Made by a program: the position numbers and the translations under genes
Notes under the pieces: generated by a model
Told to the model about the DNA's origin: nothing
Database searches by the model: none
Seen by the model: only the letters and a program-made list of their open reading frames with translations
Source of the DNA: Microbacterium sp.
GTDB lineage: Bacteria > Actinomycetota > Actinomycetes > Actinomycetales > Microbacteriaceae
Direction of reading: 5' to 3'
Assembly: GCA_017306415.1 (NCBI GenBank)
Contig: JAFKIL010000005.1
Coordinates: 175,500-239,499 of the forward strand
Length of the DNA: 64,000 nucleotides
Shown here: one piece after another, positions 36,779 to 45,107 of the stretch
Layout of the letters: each line of letters opens with the position of its first letter
How positions within the stretch are numbered: the first letter of the stretch is position 1

Positions 36779-37029
36779 TTGCTTGCCCTACTCAGGTCGG
36801 CCGCCCGCCGCTCGAACTCTTGTCGCAGGGCGTCCACAGACGCGCGATCGAAACCATCGACGTCGACTGCCCGCCGGCGAACGGCGTCGATCTCGGCGCG
36901 CGAAGCGACTCCCTCCGACGCACCCGTCCTGATACGGCGCAAAAGTATCGCGACCAGCCGATTGGCCGAGTCGCGCATCTCGTCGTACGCGACGATGTCG
37001 TTCGGACGCCACGAGAAACGTGAGGTCAT
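36775..37029 (-). CDS. Probable antitoxin of the zeta-like toxin (epsilon-like position)
   Basis: This 84-residue helical protein has no clear DNA-binding motif but has the size, strand and coupling of an epsilon-type antitoxin. It starts with ATG after GGGAGG, and its TGA overlaps the toxin GTG. The segment IVAYDEMRDSANRLVAILLRRIRTG...SVDALRQEFERRAADLS is entirely helical. Epsilon proteins neutralise zeta by blocking the ATP site. The sequence itself is not a recognisable epsilon; the assignment rests on position. Confidence 0.6.
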   Translation of the reverse strand: MTSRFSWRPNDIVAYDEMRDSANRLVAILLRRIRTGASEGVASRAEIDAVRRRAVDVDGFDRASVDALRQEFERRAADLSRASK

Positions 37030-37311
37030 CGCGCCTCCCTGAGCCGATTCTACCTGGCAGCAAATCATCGATCCGAAGGGACGGAGGTGCGGGCTCAACG
37101 AGGATTGGGAGGTGGATCGAAAACGGATGCAGTGATCGATACACGGATGTCCGACTACGCGTCGCTCGGCGAGTTCGGGATTCCCTGACCGGGCGATCCA
37201 CGCGGGTGGGGCCTTCGCGAGCGGTGCCGATGCGAAATGCCCGTACTCCATGGTGCTCTGGAGCAACGTGAATGTCGGAAGTCCGATGCAGGATTCGCGC
37301 GGGAGGTCACG

Positions 37312-37881
37312 ATGACAGACGTCGTATCCGCAGCGGGATCCCTCTCGGCTGCGCTCGTTTCAGGAAAGGTGACGCAGTCGCAGCTTCGATGGAGCTGCCG
37401 CCATGCTAGCGGGACGGCACTAATCCATTCGCTGCTACCAATCAGTCGGCTGCTGCAGCAGTGGGAGATCGCAACAGACACCGCGACGTGGGCGACGGCC
37501 GTCATCAATTGCATGACGACCGTGCAGACTGAGCGCTCCGCGATGCCGCGGCAGTGGGCGCACCTAGAGAGCAGCTTGCGGGCTGCGCTGGGCGAAGCTA
37601 ATGGTCTCGGCCAAGCTGACAGAATCTGGCTCGACGACTGTCGCGAGTTCTTCAATCCCGACCGCCTTTGGATTGACTTCGCCGCCGACTATCTCAGCCT
37701 CGTACTTGCCGGTGTCGGCTATTGGCGCGAAGAGTCGTCTACGCGAGGCGCGGGACGAATTCGGATACCCAGTTTTGATCGGTGGCTGCAGGAGACCGGA
37801 CGATACTTCCCGGGGCTAGGAACGTGGCCATCCCCTGAGACGCTGAGGAAGCACCGCGTGGGGCGATCTATCCTCCCCTAA
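37312..37881 (+). CDS. Hypothetical protein
   Basis: This 189-residue soluble protein has no recognised domain. A strong ribosome site GGGAGG lies before the ATG at 37,312, so the gene is probably real, and I prefer this start over an upstream in-frame ATG. It has aromatic-rich helices (FFNPDRLWIDFAADYLSLVLAGVGYWREE) in the second half. It is divergent from the toxin pair, with about 280 non-coding bases between. Codon use is less GC-rich at the third position than the backbone, as in the rest of the island. Confidence 0.5.
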   Translation: MTDVVSAAGSLSAALVSGKVTQSQLRWSCRHASGTALIHSLLPISRLLQQWEIATDTATWATAVINCMTTVQTERSAMPRQWAHLESSLRAALGEANGLGQADRIWLDDCREFFNPDRLWIDFAADYLSLVLAGVGYWREESSTRGAGRIRIPSFDRWLQETGRYFPGLGTWPSPETLRKHRVGRSILP

Positions 37882-38111
37882 CCAACCGCTGCTCGCGGGC
37901 TGGCCCGGCGGCGTCCCCATGCGCGCGGTGCCGACAGGTGAACTGTCAGTGCGCATCTTTGAGACGCGCGACGTGCATGCGGATTTGCGTCGGCGCCCGG
38001 GCGTGATCCCTCCCCGGATCTGTGTCAGTGTGGCGCGGAAGCGTGCCTTTCGCACACTTCGTGGCGGCAATCGTGCGGCAAGGGCAGTCGCCCCCAAGTA
38101 CGATGCGACTT

Positions 38112-38315
38112 ATGGCCGCCGGCGACGTAACTATCGATTACACGAATCATCGCGGCGAGCGATCGAACCGCGCTATCCGCCCCGACCGCATCTGGTTCGG
38201 GACCACGCAGTGGCATGCCGACTCGCAATGGCTGCTCGAGGCGTTCGACTACGAGCGCTCCGCTCATAGAAACTTCGCGCTCGCGAACATTCACTCTTGG
38301 ACGGAAGCCTCCTGA
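38112..38315 (+). CDS. Small protein resembling the WYL-like / phage-related DUF family
   Basis: This 67-residue protein has the compact pattern VTIDYTNHRGERSNRAIRPDRIWFGTTQWHADSQWLLEAFDYERSAHRNFALANIHSW. That is the form of a small family widespread in phages and islands with a YxNxxGE and WH...QWLL...A..FA core, related to the WYL fold. TACGAT ends seven bases before the ATG at 38,112, so it may be leaderless; an in-frame ATG at 38,103 is an alternative. The next gene (DUF1653) follows after three bases, so they form one unit. Confidence 0.6.
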   Translation: MAAGDVTIDYTNHRGERSNRAIRPDRIWFGTTQWHADSQWLLEAFDYERSAHRNFALANIHSWTEAS

Positions 38316-38318
38316 GAG

Positions 38319-38528
38319 ATGGCCGTCGAACCGGGAATCTATGAGCACTTCAAGGGCGAACGCTACGAAGTGTTCGCGGTTGGCAAGCACAGCGAGACAG
38401 AAGAGCCTCTCGTGCTCTATCGCACACTTTACGGCGACTACGGGTTCTGGGCGCGACCGCTTGCGATGTTCGAGGAGCGCGTGGAGAGCGACGGATATTC
38501 GGGCCCGCACTTCGTCCGAATCGCCTAG
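38319..38528 (+). CDS. DUF1653 protein
   Basis: This 69-residue protein has the complete DUF1653 pattern: GIYEHFKGERYEVFAVGKHSETEEPLVLYRTLYGDYGFWARPLAMFEERV. The YxH/FKGxxYxV and YxxLYGD..W.RPL motifs are all present. The family is widespread and usually a single small beta-barrel domain of unknown role. The final four bases overlap the opposite-strand Cap15-like gene. It is linked to the upstream WYL-like small gene. Confidence 0.8.
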   Translation: MAVEPGIYEHFKGERYEVFAVGKHSETEEPLVLYRTLYGDYGFWARPLAMFEERVESDGYSGPHFVRIA

Positions 38529-39106
38529 CGCTCTTCGATCTTCTCGACGTTGAGGCGTCGCCACTCGTCTGGAAAGGTTCCCTCGAGGAGGGCCCGTGCC
38601 GACTGACCGGGCTTGGGGATGTCTCTGTCGTTCACCTTCAGCATGGTGTGGTCGCGTTGGAGGCTCGCGTTGACACCGACCGAATACATGTAAAACCCGC
38701 CGGCCGGGACGAGGCGCTTACCGTCCGGTGCGAGATTCACGACGCCGTAGCCGTACGAAGTCGTCTGGAACGACTTCACGTCCTTCGTTGCGAAGACGTA
38801 GATATACTCCGACTTGTCGTGACCGAAGTGGCTAGCGACGGTCCGCCAGTAGCAGAACGGGCGACCGTCATTGCGGTAATTCGTGCCATCAAAGACATAT
38901 CGACCGCTGAACCAGCGGTACTTGAGCGTTCCGACGCTGAAGCATCGATCCTCGCCACTCTCGATCCATTCAGCCCAGGCGCCGGCCATGTCGACCTCGC
39001 CAAAACGGATTCGGTCCGCCAGCCATACGCCCGCCAGCCACAAGTAAGTAGCAATCAGCGCAACGGGGATGCCGAGCATGACTGTCAACCAAGTCTCGGG
39101 GGTCAT
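38525..39106 (-). CDS. Membrane-anchored beta-rich protein, possibly Cap15-like (S-2TM-beta) effector
   Basis: This 193-residue protein has one N-terminal membrane helix (about residues 5-30, LTVMLGIPVALIATYLWLAGVWLADR). A beta-rich domain follows with the pattern GAWAEWI...VGTLKYRWFSGRYVFDGTNY...CYWRTVASHF...EYIYVF...YGYGVVNLA...GFYMY. This resembles the Cap15 cyclic-nucleotide-receptor barrel of CBASS effectors, which carry one or two membrane helices. No CD-NTase or other signalling partner is adjacent. It could act in a second-messenger-triggered membrane disruption pathway, but the match is by eye only, and a lipocalin-like protein is an alternative. Confidence 0.4.
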   Translation of the reverse strand: MTPETWLTVMLGIPVALIATYLWLAGVWLADRIRFGEVDMAGAWAEWIESGEDRCFSVGTLKYRWFSGRYVFDGTNYRNDGRPFCYWRTVASHFGHDKSEYIYVFATKDVKSFQTTSYGYGVVNLAPDGKRLVPAGGFYMYSVGVNASLQRDHTMLKVNDRDIPKPGQSARALLEGTFPDEWRRLNVEKIEER

Positions 39107-39141
39107 AGGTACATCATCGGGGATTTGGCGAAAAGCTGGGG

Positions 39142-39288
39142 ATGACTACGTGGTTTCTCACGCTCATCCGGGAGCGCCTCATGCAGGCGCGCGACCGGTC
39201 ACTCCACAAGACAAACCTCATGTCGATGCTCTCCGGGGAGTGGGCTCTCGCGAACCGCATCCGTTCATCGCCGGTTAGGGATCTTTAA
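39142..39288 (+). CDS. Possible small protein of 48 residues
   Basis: An open frame encodes MTTWFLTLIRERLMQARD... with an amphipathic N-terminal half ending in RSSPVRDL. It lies in the 374-bp gap between the Cap15-like gene and the ApeA-like gene. Ribosome-site support is weak (GCTGGGG). The rest of the gap holds an inverted GGGC-rich stretch and the probable promoter of the ApeA-like gene (GATAGCT near 39,457). Confidence 0.25.
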   Translation: MTTWFLTLIRERLMQARDRSLHKTNLMSMLSGEWALANRIRSSPVRDL

Positions 39289-39480
39289 GCGGGCGATGCC
39301 CGGATGAGGTGGGCCCTTCGGGGCGGGGGGTCCCGAGAACTCGAGGGCCGACCCGGATTTACATAGAAGAGTCCGGGATATTCCGATCGGGATCTTGTAG
39401 TCACAGACTCGAGTTGGGGACGCGGGTGAAGTTGCGCAACTGGTGCACGCCGGCTGATAGCTTGACGCTCGGAGGAATGG

Positions 39481-40806
39481 ATGCCGAACGAGCTACAGCC
39501 TGGGGTGCGGCGAACTGGCGACTTCTTCGATTCCTACCCTGACACGCCTGAGGTGAAGGTCACGCTGGAGAGGTCCGATTCGGGCATTGGCGTGACTGTG
39601 GGTTGGTCGAGCCCAGATGTTCCTTACGCGCATTGGTTTCTGCGCGGCGGCGGATTCATCACCGGCACCGAACCGAAGGACCCGAAGCCAGTTCCACGTC
39701 GCGTCGTGTTTCACGACTCTCACGGTGCAGTGCTCCTGATTCGCTGCTGGGCGCGCGGGTACCACGCCAACGCTCTTGGCCCGGGAAGTGGGACGCTTTG
39801 GGCCAAGGCGGCGATCATGGGGGTCCAAGCGGACATCGAATTCGACCGTCCTCAGGGATTGCAGTCGGAGGTGTCCGGCCTACGTGAATGGCTAGGCGTC
39901 ACCTCGTGGGACGAGGACTATGACCGCCGCGGCCCGCTTGGAGTGACTCTGCGGTCTGTGGTCGTGACGCAGATCGAGGTCGGCACGTTCAGTGGGATGG
40001 AGCTCACACTCTGGCCAACCTGGCAGGTTGTTCCCGAGGAGGGCCGAGATCGACGCGTGCTACACGATCTTGTGCGTTGTATCACCAGGAGTGCGGATCC
40101 GCTGGACTGGGACGCTCACATGAACCTTCACCGCGCAATTCGGGATCTGCTCGTCCTGTCGAGGTGGCGCGAGGAGTCGTGCGTGCCCGTATACGCCTTG
40201 CGCGCCGACGATCCTCTCACAACGATGGACGGCAAGGTTCACGGCGACCAGTGGCGCGAAGTGGTCGTCCAGGACGACGAGCGCACACCGCCTCCGACCG
40301 GCTGGCACGGTCACCTCATCGCCTACCCAGATCTGGGAGTTGGTGGCCTCGGCCGCTGGATTGCGCTTCGCGAGAAGTTCGCGCGCGCTCTTGATCCCGT
40401 TATCTCGAGCATCGGCCTACGTAACACCACGCCCCACACTCGCCTTGCCCACACCGGGCCGGGATTGGAGGGCCTGGGTTTCCTTCTGCTGCTCCGAGAT
40501 GGCCTTCCCGAGAAGGCTGCCGGGAATGCAACCCTGAAGGCCCGGTTCGCCCGGATCCTGGCCGACGTCGGCGACTGTCTTCCGTTCGACGGTGAAGAGT
40601 GGGCTGCACGCACGATCGAAACCTACAACGGACTCAAGCACGCGAATCGAGCCAAGCCCGACGACATCGACGTCATGCATGCCTGGGCCGAGAGTGTGAT
40701 GGTGACGCGAGCGTGGGTCGCTCTCGAACTCGGCGTCAGCCCAGATCTCGTCAAGTCGCGTCTCGCGGATGATCGCCAGCCGCGACGCTTTCAGCGCATC
40801 GTTTAG
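39481..40806 (+). CDS. ApeA-like HEPN-domain defence protein
   Basis: This 441-residue protein has a long N-terminal beta-rich domain that matches the ApeA N-terminal type (TGDFFDSYPDTPEVKVTLER...GGFITG...RVVFHDSHGAVLLIRC...). A C-terminal HEPN domain carries ETYNGLKHANR, where Asn383 and His387 take the place of the RNase active site (usually R-N-x-x-x-H). LEGLGFLLLLRDGLPE lies upstream as the helix that pairs with it. ApeA proteins abort phage infection by tRNA cleavage. Start: ATG after GGAGG with five-base spacing. It heads a run of HEPN genes. Confidence 0.7.
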   Translation: MPNELQPGVRRTGDFFDSYPDTPEVKVTLERSDSGIGVTVGWSSPDVPYAHWFLRGGGFITGTEPKDPKPVPRRVVFHDSHGAVLLIRCWARGYHANALGPGSGTLWAKAAIMGVQADIEFDRPQGLQSEVSGLREWLGVTSWDEDYDRRGPLGVTLRSVVVTQIEVGTFSGMELTLWPTWQVVPEEGRDRRVLHDLVRCITRSADPLDWDAHMNLHRAIRDLLVLSRWREESCVPVYALRADDPLTTMDGKVHGDQWREVVVQDDERTPPPTGWHGHLIAYPDLGVGGLGRWIALREKFARALDPVISSIGLRNTTPHTRLAHTGPGLEGLGFLLLLRDGLPEKAAGNATLKARFARILADVGDCLPFDGEEWAARTIETYNGLKHANRAKPDDIDVMHAWAESVMVTRAWVALELGVSPDLVKSRLADDRQPRRFQRIV

Positions 40807-41232
40807 CTCGACGAGCTGCGGCGGTGAGGACGCGATTTCCGGCGCCATGTCACCGGCCTCCGGCTCGCCGGGCCGCGACGACCCCTGTCTGGGCCTCCAC
40901 CGAGTCGATCCCTAATCGCGCAAAGAGCGTTCGGCCATCCCTATACGGGCAGTGCGCGCGGCAGGGCCCCCGCTGGTCGCCAAGTCGATTCGTCGAGAGT
41001 AGGAGGCTTGACCGACTGCGCGCCGCGCCGAGTGCTGTACGGAGGCATCCGCGATCATCGACTCCGTGACCGAGTCGAACCAGACGTTGTTCACCGCCCA
41101 TCCCTCCGGAGGGGAGTCCACCCTCATCCAGTACAACCAACACATGATGAGCGAGCGCCTTGTCGCGATCGTCCACTGGACGGTCGACAGGGGCCGGCGA
41201 TCTCCGCCGGTCCCACCGAGTACGGTAGCGCC
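40807..41232. other. 426-bp gap with no confident gene
   Basis: Between the ApeA-like gene and the next HEPN gene I see only short, low-quality open frames on both strands. A -10-like TACGGT at 41,221-41,226 serves the gene at 41,233. An apparent 66-residue frame at 41,066-41,266 overlaps that start and is not supported. No repeat or palindrome stands out. Confidence 0.5.
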
Positions 41233-41970
41233 ATGGCTGAGATTGGCAGGCCCTGCGACTTTGTAGAAGGTGCCGCTTGTCCTTTGCCTGCCGCAGAAGA
41301 CCGCATTGACGAGGCCTCCCATTTCGTCTTGCAGCTCCAGACGAACTATCACGATCCCCGTGCATTCAGGTTCAATCTCAACGCGCTGCTCGCCGCCGTG
41401 GCGTCAACACGAGCTCTGCTGCAGATGGAGATGCAGAAGCACGGTCTCGTCAAAGAATGGAAGGTTGCGCGCGAGCCATTCTGGGGCGACCCAGTCCTGA
41501 CAGCCTTCCATCGGAGCAGAAACGTCACTCTTCATCAGGAAGCGATCTACGACGGAAGTCGGATCGATGTTGGCCTGTATCGCGGGCGCCGCATGAAGCT
41601 GTCCCTCCAACAAGAACTGCGAGCGGATCGCACGAGCGCTGAGATCTTGGCTCACTCAATCCCTCAACTCGAGAAGGTCTTTCTGGACCCGACTCATTCG
41701 GCTCTAGGAGAGCAAGGAGGACTGGAGCGACGCTACTTCATACGTGAGCTCAGTGCCGACGAGGACGCTCTCACCGTGAGTCGCAAGGGTCTAATCCGTT
41801 TGATCCACATGATCGCCACCGCGCACGTCGTCGTGGGCGTGTTGCCGGCAGAGTTCCTCGGCGACCACGCTGAGGACGATCAAGAGTTCGCTGTCCCGCC
41901 GAAGGCAATCACCGTTCTCTTGGAGTCTGACGTGGACCCCTCGCTGCCCGGCCAGTGGGGTTGGGAGTAG
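41233..41970 (+). CDS. HEPN-domain protein with intact RNase motif
   Basis: This 245-residue protein has an N-terminal four-helix HEPN domain. The FRFNLNALLAAVASTRALLQMEMQKHG helix leads to FHRSRNVTLHQEA at 93-104, which gives the catalytic R-x4-H motif (Arg96-Asn97-Val-Thr-Leu-His101). A C-terminal region of about 120 residues is mixed alpha/beta and unassigned. HEPN proteins of this form are metal-independent RNases of toxin or abortive-infection systems. The ATG is six bases after TACGGT, so it is probably leaderless. It belongs to the cluster of HEPN genes here. Confidence 0.7.
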   Translation: MAEIGRPCDFVEGAACPLPAAEDRIDEASHFVLQLQTNYHDPRAFRFNLNALLAAVASTRALLQMEMQKHGLVKEWKVAREPFWGDPVLTAFHRSRNVTLHQEAIYDGSRIDVGLYRGRRMKLSLQQELRADRTSAEILAHSIPQLEKVFLDPTHSALGEQGGLERRYFIRELSADEDALTVSRKGLIRLIHMIATAHVVVGVLPAEFLGDHAEDDQEFAVPPKAITVLLESDVDPSLPGQWGWE

Positions 41971-42057
41971 GCCTGCCGATCCCTCAACGTGCCATGGCCC
42001 AGTGGCCGTGTCCGGTTCTCGAAATAGTGTGGAACGCGAAGAGCGGAGGCAATCTTG

Positions 42058-44022
42058 GTGCAGCCGGAAGGGTCCGGCGAGCGACGGCTCAAGTTTTACG
42101 GCCCAAATGACTACGCAACCTTTTGGCAGGCAGAGAACGCCGTCCGGATCTTGCGAGATCACGACAATGCTGAGGCTCTGTCCGACGCGACCCATGCCAT
42201 CGAACTTCACAACGCCCGCCAGTTCGTCTCGGCTCGATTCATCCCAGCGTCCCTATCCGAGGATGAAATCGCCGATCTGGACGTGACAGGTGATCTAGTT
42301 CGAAGCGTGGTCGCTCGATTCTTCACCACGATTGACGAAACCAACATCGAGGAGCGCCTGCGGGAAGTCCCATTCGAATACCACGCGGACCTCCTCTCGC
42401 TTCTCGGCAACAACCGAGCGTTCGAGCGCATCAACGCCCCGGCCATGTTCGCGGCGCTGGAAGCGAATGGCGTCACGCTTGGCGAGATGCTAGCCAACAA
42501 AAAGCTCGTCACCGCATACGACCGAGAGGTTCGGGACGCCATCCTCATCGATGTCCGGGCGGCAGAGCACGTCATCCGCCATCATTTTTCGCGCGACACC
42601 AAAGGATCCATCTACCTGCCAAAGTCATTCAGCGCCGCTGATTCACGAGACGCTCTCCGTCGCTACGTGGAGGATCCGAGCGCCAACTTCAACTATGTCG
42701 CGCTCATCGCAACGGCCAACTCTGATAGTTCCACCGGTGTCGACGCGCGGCTGAAGCTCGCTGCGCAGCGGCGCAGCACGAAGGAAACCAAGGAGTTCTT
42801 CGCCAACAACGCCGGCATGAAATCCGGGTGCGAAGTAGCCATCGCGGATGAACAGGAGGAGCCGGTTGTCGAGACGCTCGACGGGATGGTGGTCAGCTAC
42901 ACGTATGGTCGACAGTGGCTGGACGCGACTACAGACGAGCCCAGCGTCCTCAACAACTTTCAATTCCTCTTTGAGTTCGCGAACCGCAGCGGCCTCCTGA
43001 CTCTGCCCTCGTTCACCTCGGATCTTTCCGTGTTTGAGCGATTCCTCACCACAAAGGGCCGCACCGACTATCACGTCGGCGTGGCCCATCGCGTTCGAGA
43101 GATGAGTTCCACGCTCCAGACACAACTGATGCGTTTCTTCTTGTCTCAGAAGGGGATCGAGCTAGAGGACGTGATCGCCTGGTTCTTCGACAAGTACCTG
43201 GCCACAGAGTTCGGCGCAGCGGGCTTTTCCTTCACGCCGACCGCGAACGGATCAAGCTACCTCGAAAAGATCCGGCATCTATTCGCGGAGATGGAAAGCA
43301 TCCTCCGCCAGTTCACCTTCTTTGCGGACGACGGCGAGATCGACCGCGACCTGCTCGCTTTGTCCTCGGACTCGATGCGCTTCAACCAAATCCCGAGCCG
43401 CCTCAGAGGGAAGTATCTGTACCCCACCGACAGTCCCGAGATCGTCGGCATCATGCACCATCTCCTGTCTGACCAGTCCTCGCTGAACTACATCAGCGAA
43501 GAGCTGCGCGGAGACAACGCCGTCGAGCTTCTTGCTCGCAACGAAGTCCGTTACGAGGACTTCGAAGACTTGCAGCGTCCGCTCGTCGACCAACTCATCG
43601 AACTCGGCGTGCTGACGAACGACAAGGGGCAGATCAGGTTGACCAGCATCGCCCACCTGAGGATCCTGGTCTCACTCCATGCCTCAGAGGTGGTGAGCTA
43701 CTTCCACCTCACTGCGTCGGAGAGGACCCTCGCCGACGAGATGGTGACCCGGGGTTGGCTGCGGCGAGGATCGACGCTTCTCACTGAGTCTGAAGCAAGC
43801 TACTTCAACTATCTACTCAACAACGTCGAGTTCAGCAACGGCCCCGCGCTGCGGAACAAGTACCAGCATGGTTCGCAAGCCGACGTAGAAGACAACGATG
43901 CCCACTTCGCGGTGTACTTGGTCGTGTTGAAGCTCATCATCGCGCTTGTCATCAAGATCAATGACGACTTCTGCTTGCGGGACCTGGAGGATCGAGACGG
44001 TGGTTCTGCTGCGCGTCGCTAG
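42058..44022 (+). CDS. Large protein with C-terminal HEPN-like motif
   Basis: This 654-residue protein is unassigned over most of its length. It is a mixed helical/beta protein, with LRDHDNAEALSDATHAIELHNARQFVSARFI at the start and helical repeats through the middle. The C-terminal segment FSNGPALRNKYQHGSQADVEDNDAHFAVYLVVLKLIIALVIK carries R599-N-K-Y-Q-H604, an R-x4-H HEPN pattern of the DUF4209 kind. It starts at the GTG at 42,058 (GCGGAGG eight bases upstream) or the TTG at 42,055. The gene is lower in GC than the backbone. It follows the HEPN gene after 87 bases and may be in the same unit. It probably is an abortive-infection protein; no other family is recognised. Confidence 0.5.
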   Translation: MQPEGSGERRLKFYGPNDYATFWQAENAVRILRDHDNAEALSDATHAIELHNARQFVSARFIPASLSEDEIADLDVTGDLVRSVVARFFTTIDETNIEERLREVPFEYHADLLSLLGNNRAFERINAPAMFAALEANGVTLGEMLANKKLVTAYDREVRDAILIDVRAAEHVIRHHFSRDTKGSIYLPKSFSAADSRDALRRYVEDPSANFNYVALIATANSDSSTGVDARLKLAAQRRSTKETKEFFANNAGMKSGCEVAIADEQEEPVVETLDGMVVSYTYGRQWLDATTDEPSVLNNFQFLFEFANRSGLLTLPSFTSDLSVFERFLTTKGRTDYHVGVAHRVREMSSTLQTQLMRFFLSQKGIELEDVIAWFFDKYLATEFGAAGFSFTPTANGSSYLEKIRHLFAEMESILRQFTFFADDGEIDRDLLALSSDSMRFNQIPSRLRGKYLYPTDSPEIVGIMHHLLSDQSSLNYISEELRGDNAVELLARNEVRYEDFEDLQRPLVDQLIELGVLTNDKGQIRLTSIAHLRILVSLHASEVVSYFHLTASERTLADEMVTRGWLRRGSTLLTESEASYFNYLLNNVEFSNGPALRNKYQHGSQADVEDNDAHFAVYLVVLKLIIALVIKINDDFCLRDLEDRDGGSAARR

Positions 44023-44574
44023 CCTTGCCTTGCACGCCTCCCCATCCGTGCGGTGCACGTGCGAACAGTTGTGCGAGCGGCTGCCGTTGACGAGACTCTG
44101 TAGAAGACACCTAGCGCGCTCACGACGCCGCGTCCCATAGTCACTGCTGAATGCATGACGGGCATGCGAATCGAGGGCAATCGTGCATGGACCGAGCGAG
44201 GACCTTCGCCAGTTCGTCGCAGCGGAGGCCTCGGCCTTCGCGGTCGCGACCGAAGACGCGCTGCAGACGAAACGCCTGAAGATTTCGCGCTTGAGCTTCC
44301 AGCGGTTCGCCTTGCCCTCCCTGACCAGGACGGAATACGAGTTGGCGCGCCTGCCATTGCCGCTACTCACACGTTCGCGCCGGGCCTCGTGTAAGAACCG
44401 GCGGACGATAACTCGTCACAAGCACAAGCACAAGCACAAGCACAAGCACAAGCACAAGCACAAGCACAAGCACCAGCGCCTTCGGTGTCTCGAGCGTATT
44501 CCCCGACGATCTGCTCCACGCAGCCCGGTTCCTTCGGTGAGCGAAAGCCGGTCCACACCGGGCGATTTCGCGAG
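44023..44574. other. 552-bp gap with tandem repeat and decayed coding-like sequence
   Basis: There is no confident gene. The segment 44,180-44,385 has a coding-like third-base pattern on the plus strand, encoding about 68 residues ending in LTRSRRAS, but it runs into a hexanucleotide repeat. On the minus strand a frame through 44,367-44,609 turns the same repeat into an Ala-Cys run. It could be a decayed gene or a transcribed non-coding stretch. Confidence 0.4.
44417..44470. repeat. Microsatellite (CACAAG)9
   Basis: Nine perfect tandem copies of CACAAG occupy 44,417-44,470, followed by a degenerate tenth copy. Read on the plus strand they encode His-Lys repeats, and on the minus strand Ala-Cys repeats. 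Hexamer repeats of this length tend to change in copy number. Confidence 0.97.
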
Positions 44575-44892
44575 TCAGGCCACCTGGGTCCAGTGGCGGA
44601 CTTTGTCATCCCGCTCGACGAGGAACAGTTCGTCCTCGGGGTAATACACGGCGGTGTCGATGTCCGTGCCCGCGAAGCCCTCGATCGCCTCGAAGCTCTG
44701 CCAGCGCGACACTGTCAGGATCTCGGTCCTGCCGTCGCCGAGGTCGCGTGCCAGCATCCACGCGTCGAGGTTCCCGGGCGTCTCCCGATACTCTTTCATT
44801 CCGGTGCGTTCGATGTAGGCGATGTACTCGTCTGCGTCGTCGCTCCGTACGACGCCCCGCCACATCCGGACGATGCTCTTCTGCGCTGTCAT
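44575..44892 (-). CDS. Antibiotic biosynthesis monooxygenase-like (ABM fold) protein
   Basis: This 105-residue protein has the dimeric alpha/beta ABM fold pattern: SIVRMWRGVVRSDDADEYIAYIERTGMKEYRETPGNLDAWMLARDLGDGRTEILTVSRWQSFEAIEGFAG. It includes WQSFEAIEGF and TVSRW, typical of such proteins. Members act in small-molecule oxidation or heme degradation, but many lack a known substrate. It starts at ATG 44,892 with CACAAT six bases upstream on this strand, suggesting a leaderless mRNA. It lies alone between the repeat and the recombinase. Confidence 0.7.
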   Translation of the reverse strand: MTAQKSIVRMWRGVVRSDDADEYIAYIERTGMKEYRETPGNLDAWMLARDLGDGRTEILTVSRWQSFEAIEGFAGTDIDTAVYYPEDELFLVERDDKVRHWTQVA

Positions 44893-45107
44893 GCCGTCAT
44901 TGTGCGCGGAAGAAGGACGCCAGCGCACCAAGATGCCCTGACACTTGTCGTAGACATTCCGCCAATGACACGCCCCCCGGACCGCCACGACGTTCACCGC
45001 GCACGCCAGCCGGTCCTTAAGCGGTCGCGGCGCGGCGCGCACCCGATAGCACCGCGGCCACTGGCCGCCGCGAGGGTCGCAGCGGGTGGCCGAGGCATTG
45101 CTCGGGG

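Noticed and set aside
38525-40806. Complete CBASS operon
   Set aside because: No CD-NTase, Cap2/Cap3 or other ancillary gene is visible; the Cap15-like protein and ApeA-like gene are on opposite strands.
41066-41266. 66-residue open frame upstream of the HEPN gene
   Set aside because: It overlaps the well-supported start of the next gene by 34 bases and has no ribosome site or pattern.
44417-44470. CRISPR-like repeat array
   Set aside because: The hexamer copies are directly adjacent with no spacers, no palindromic repeats, and no cas genes are nearby.
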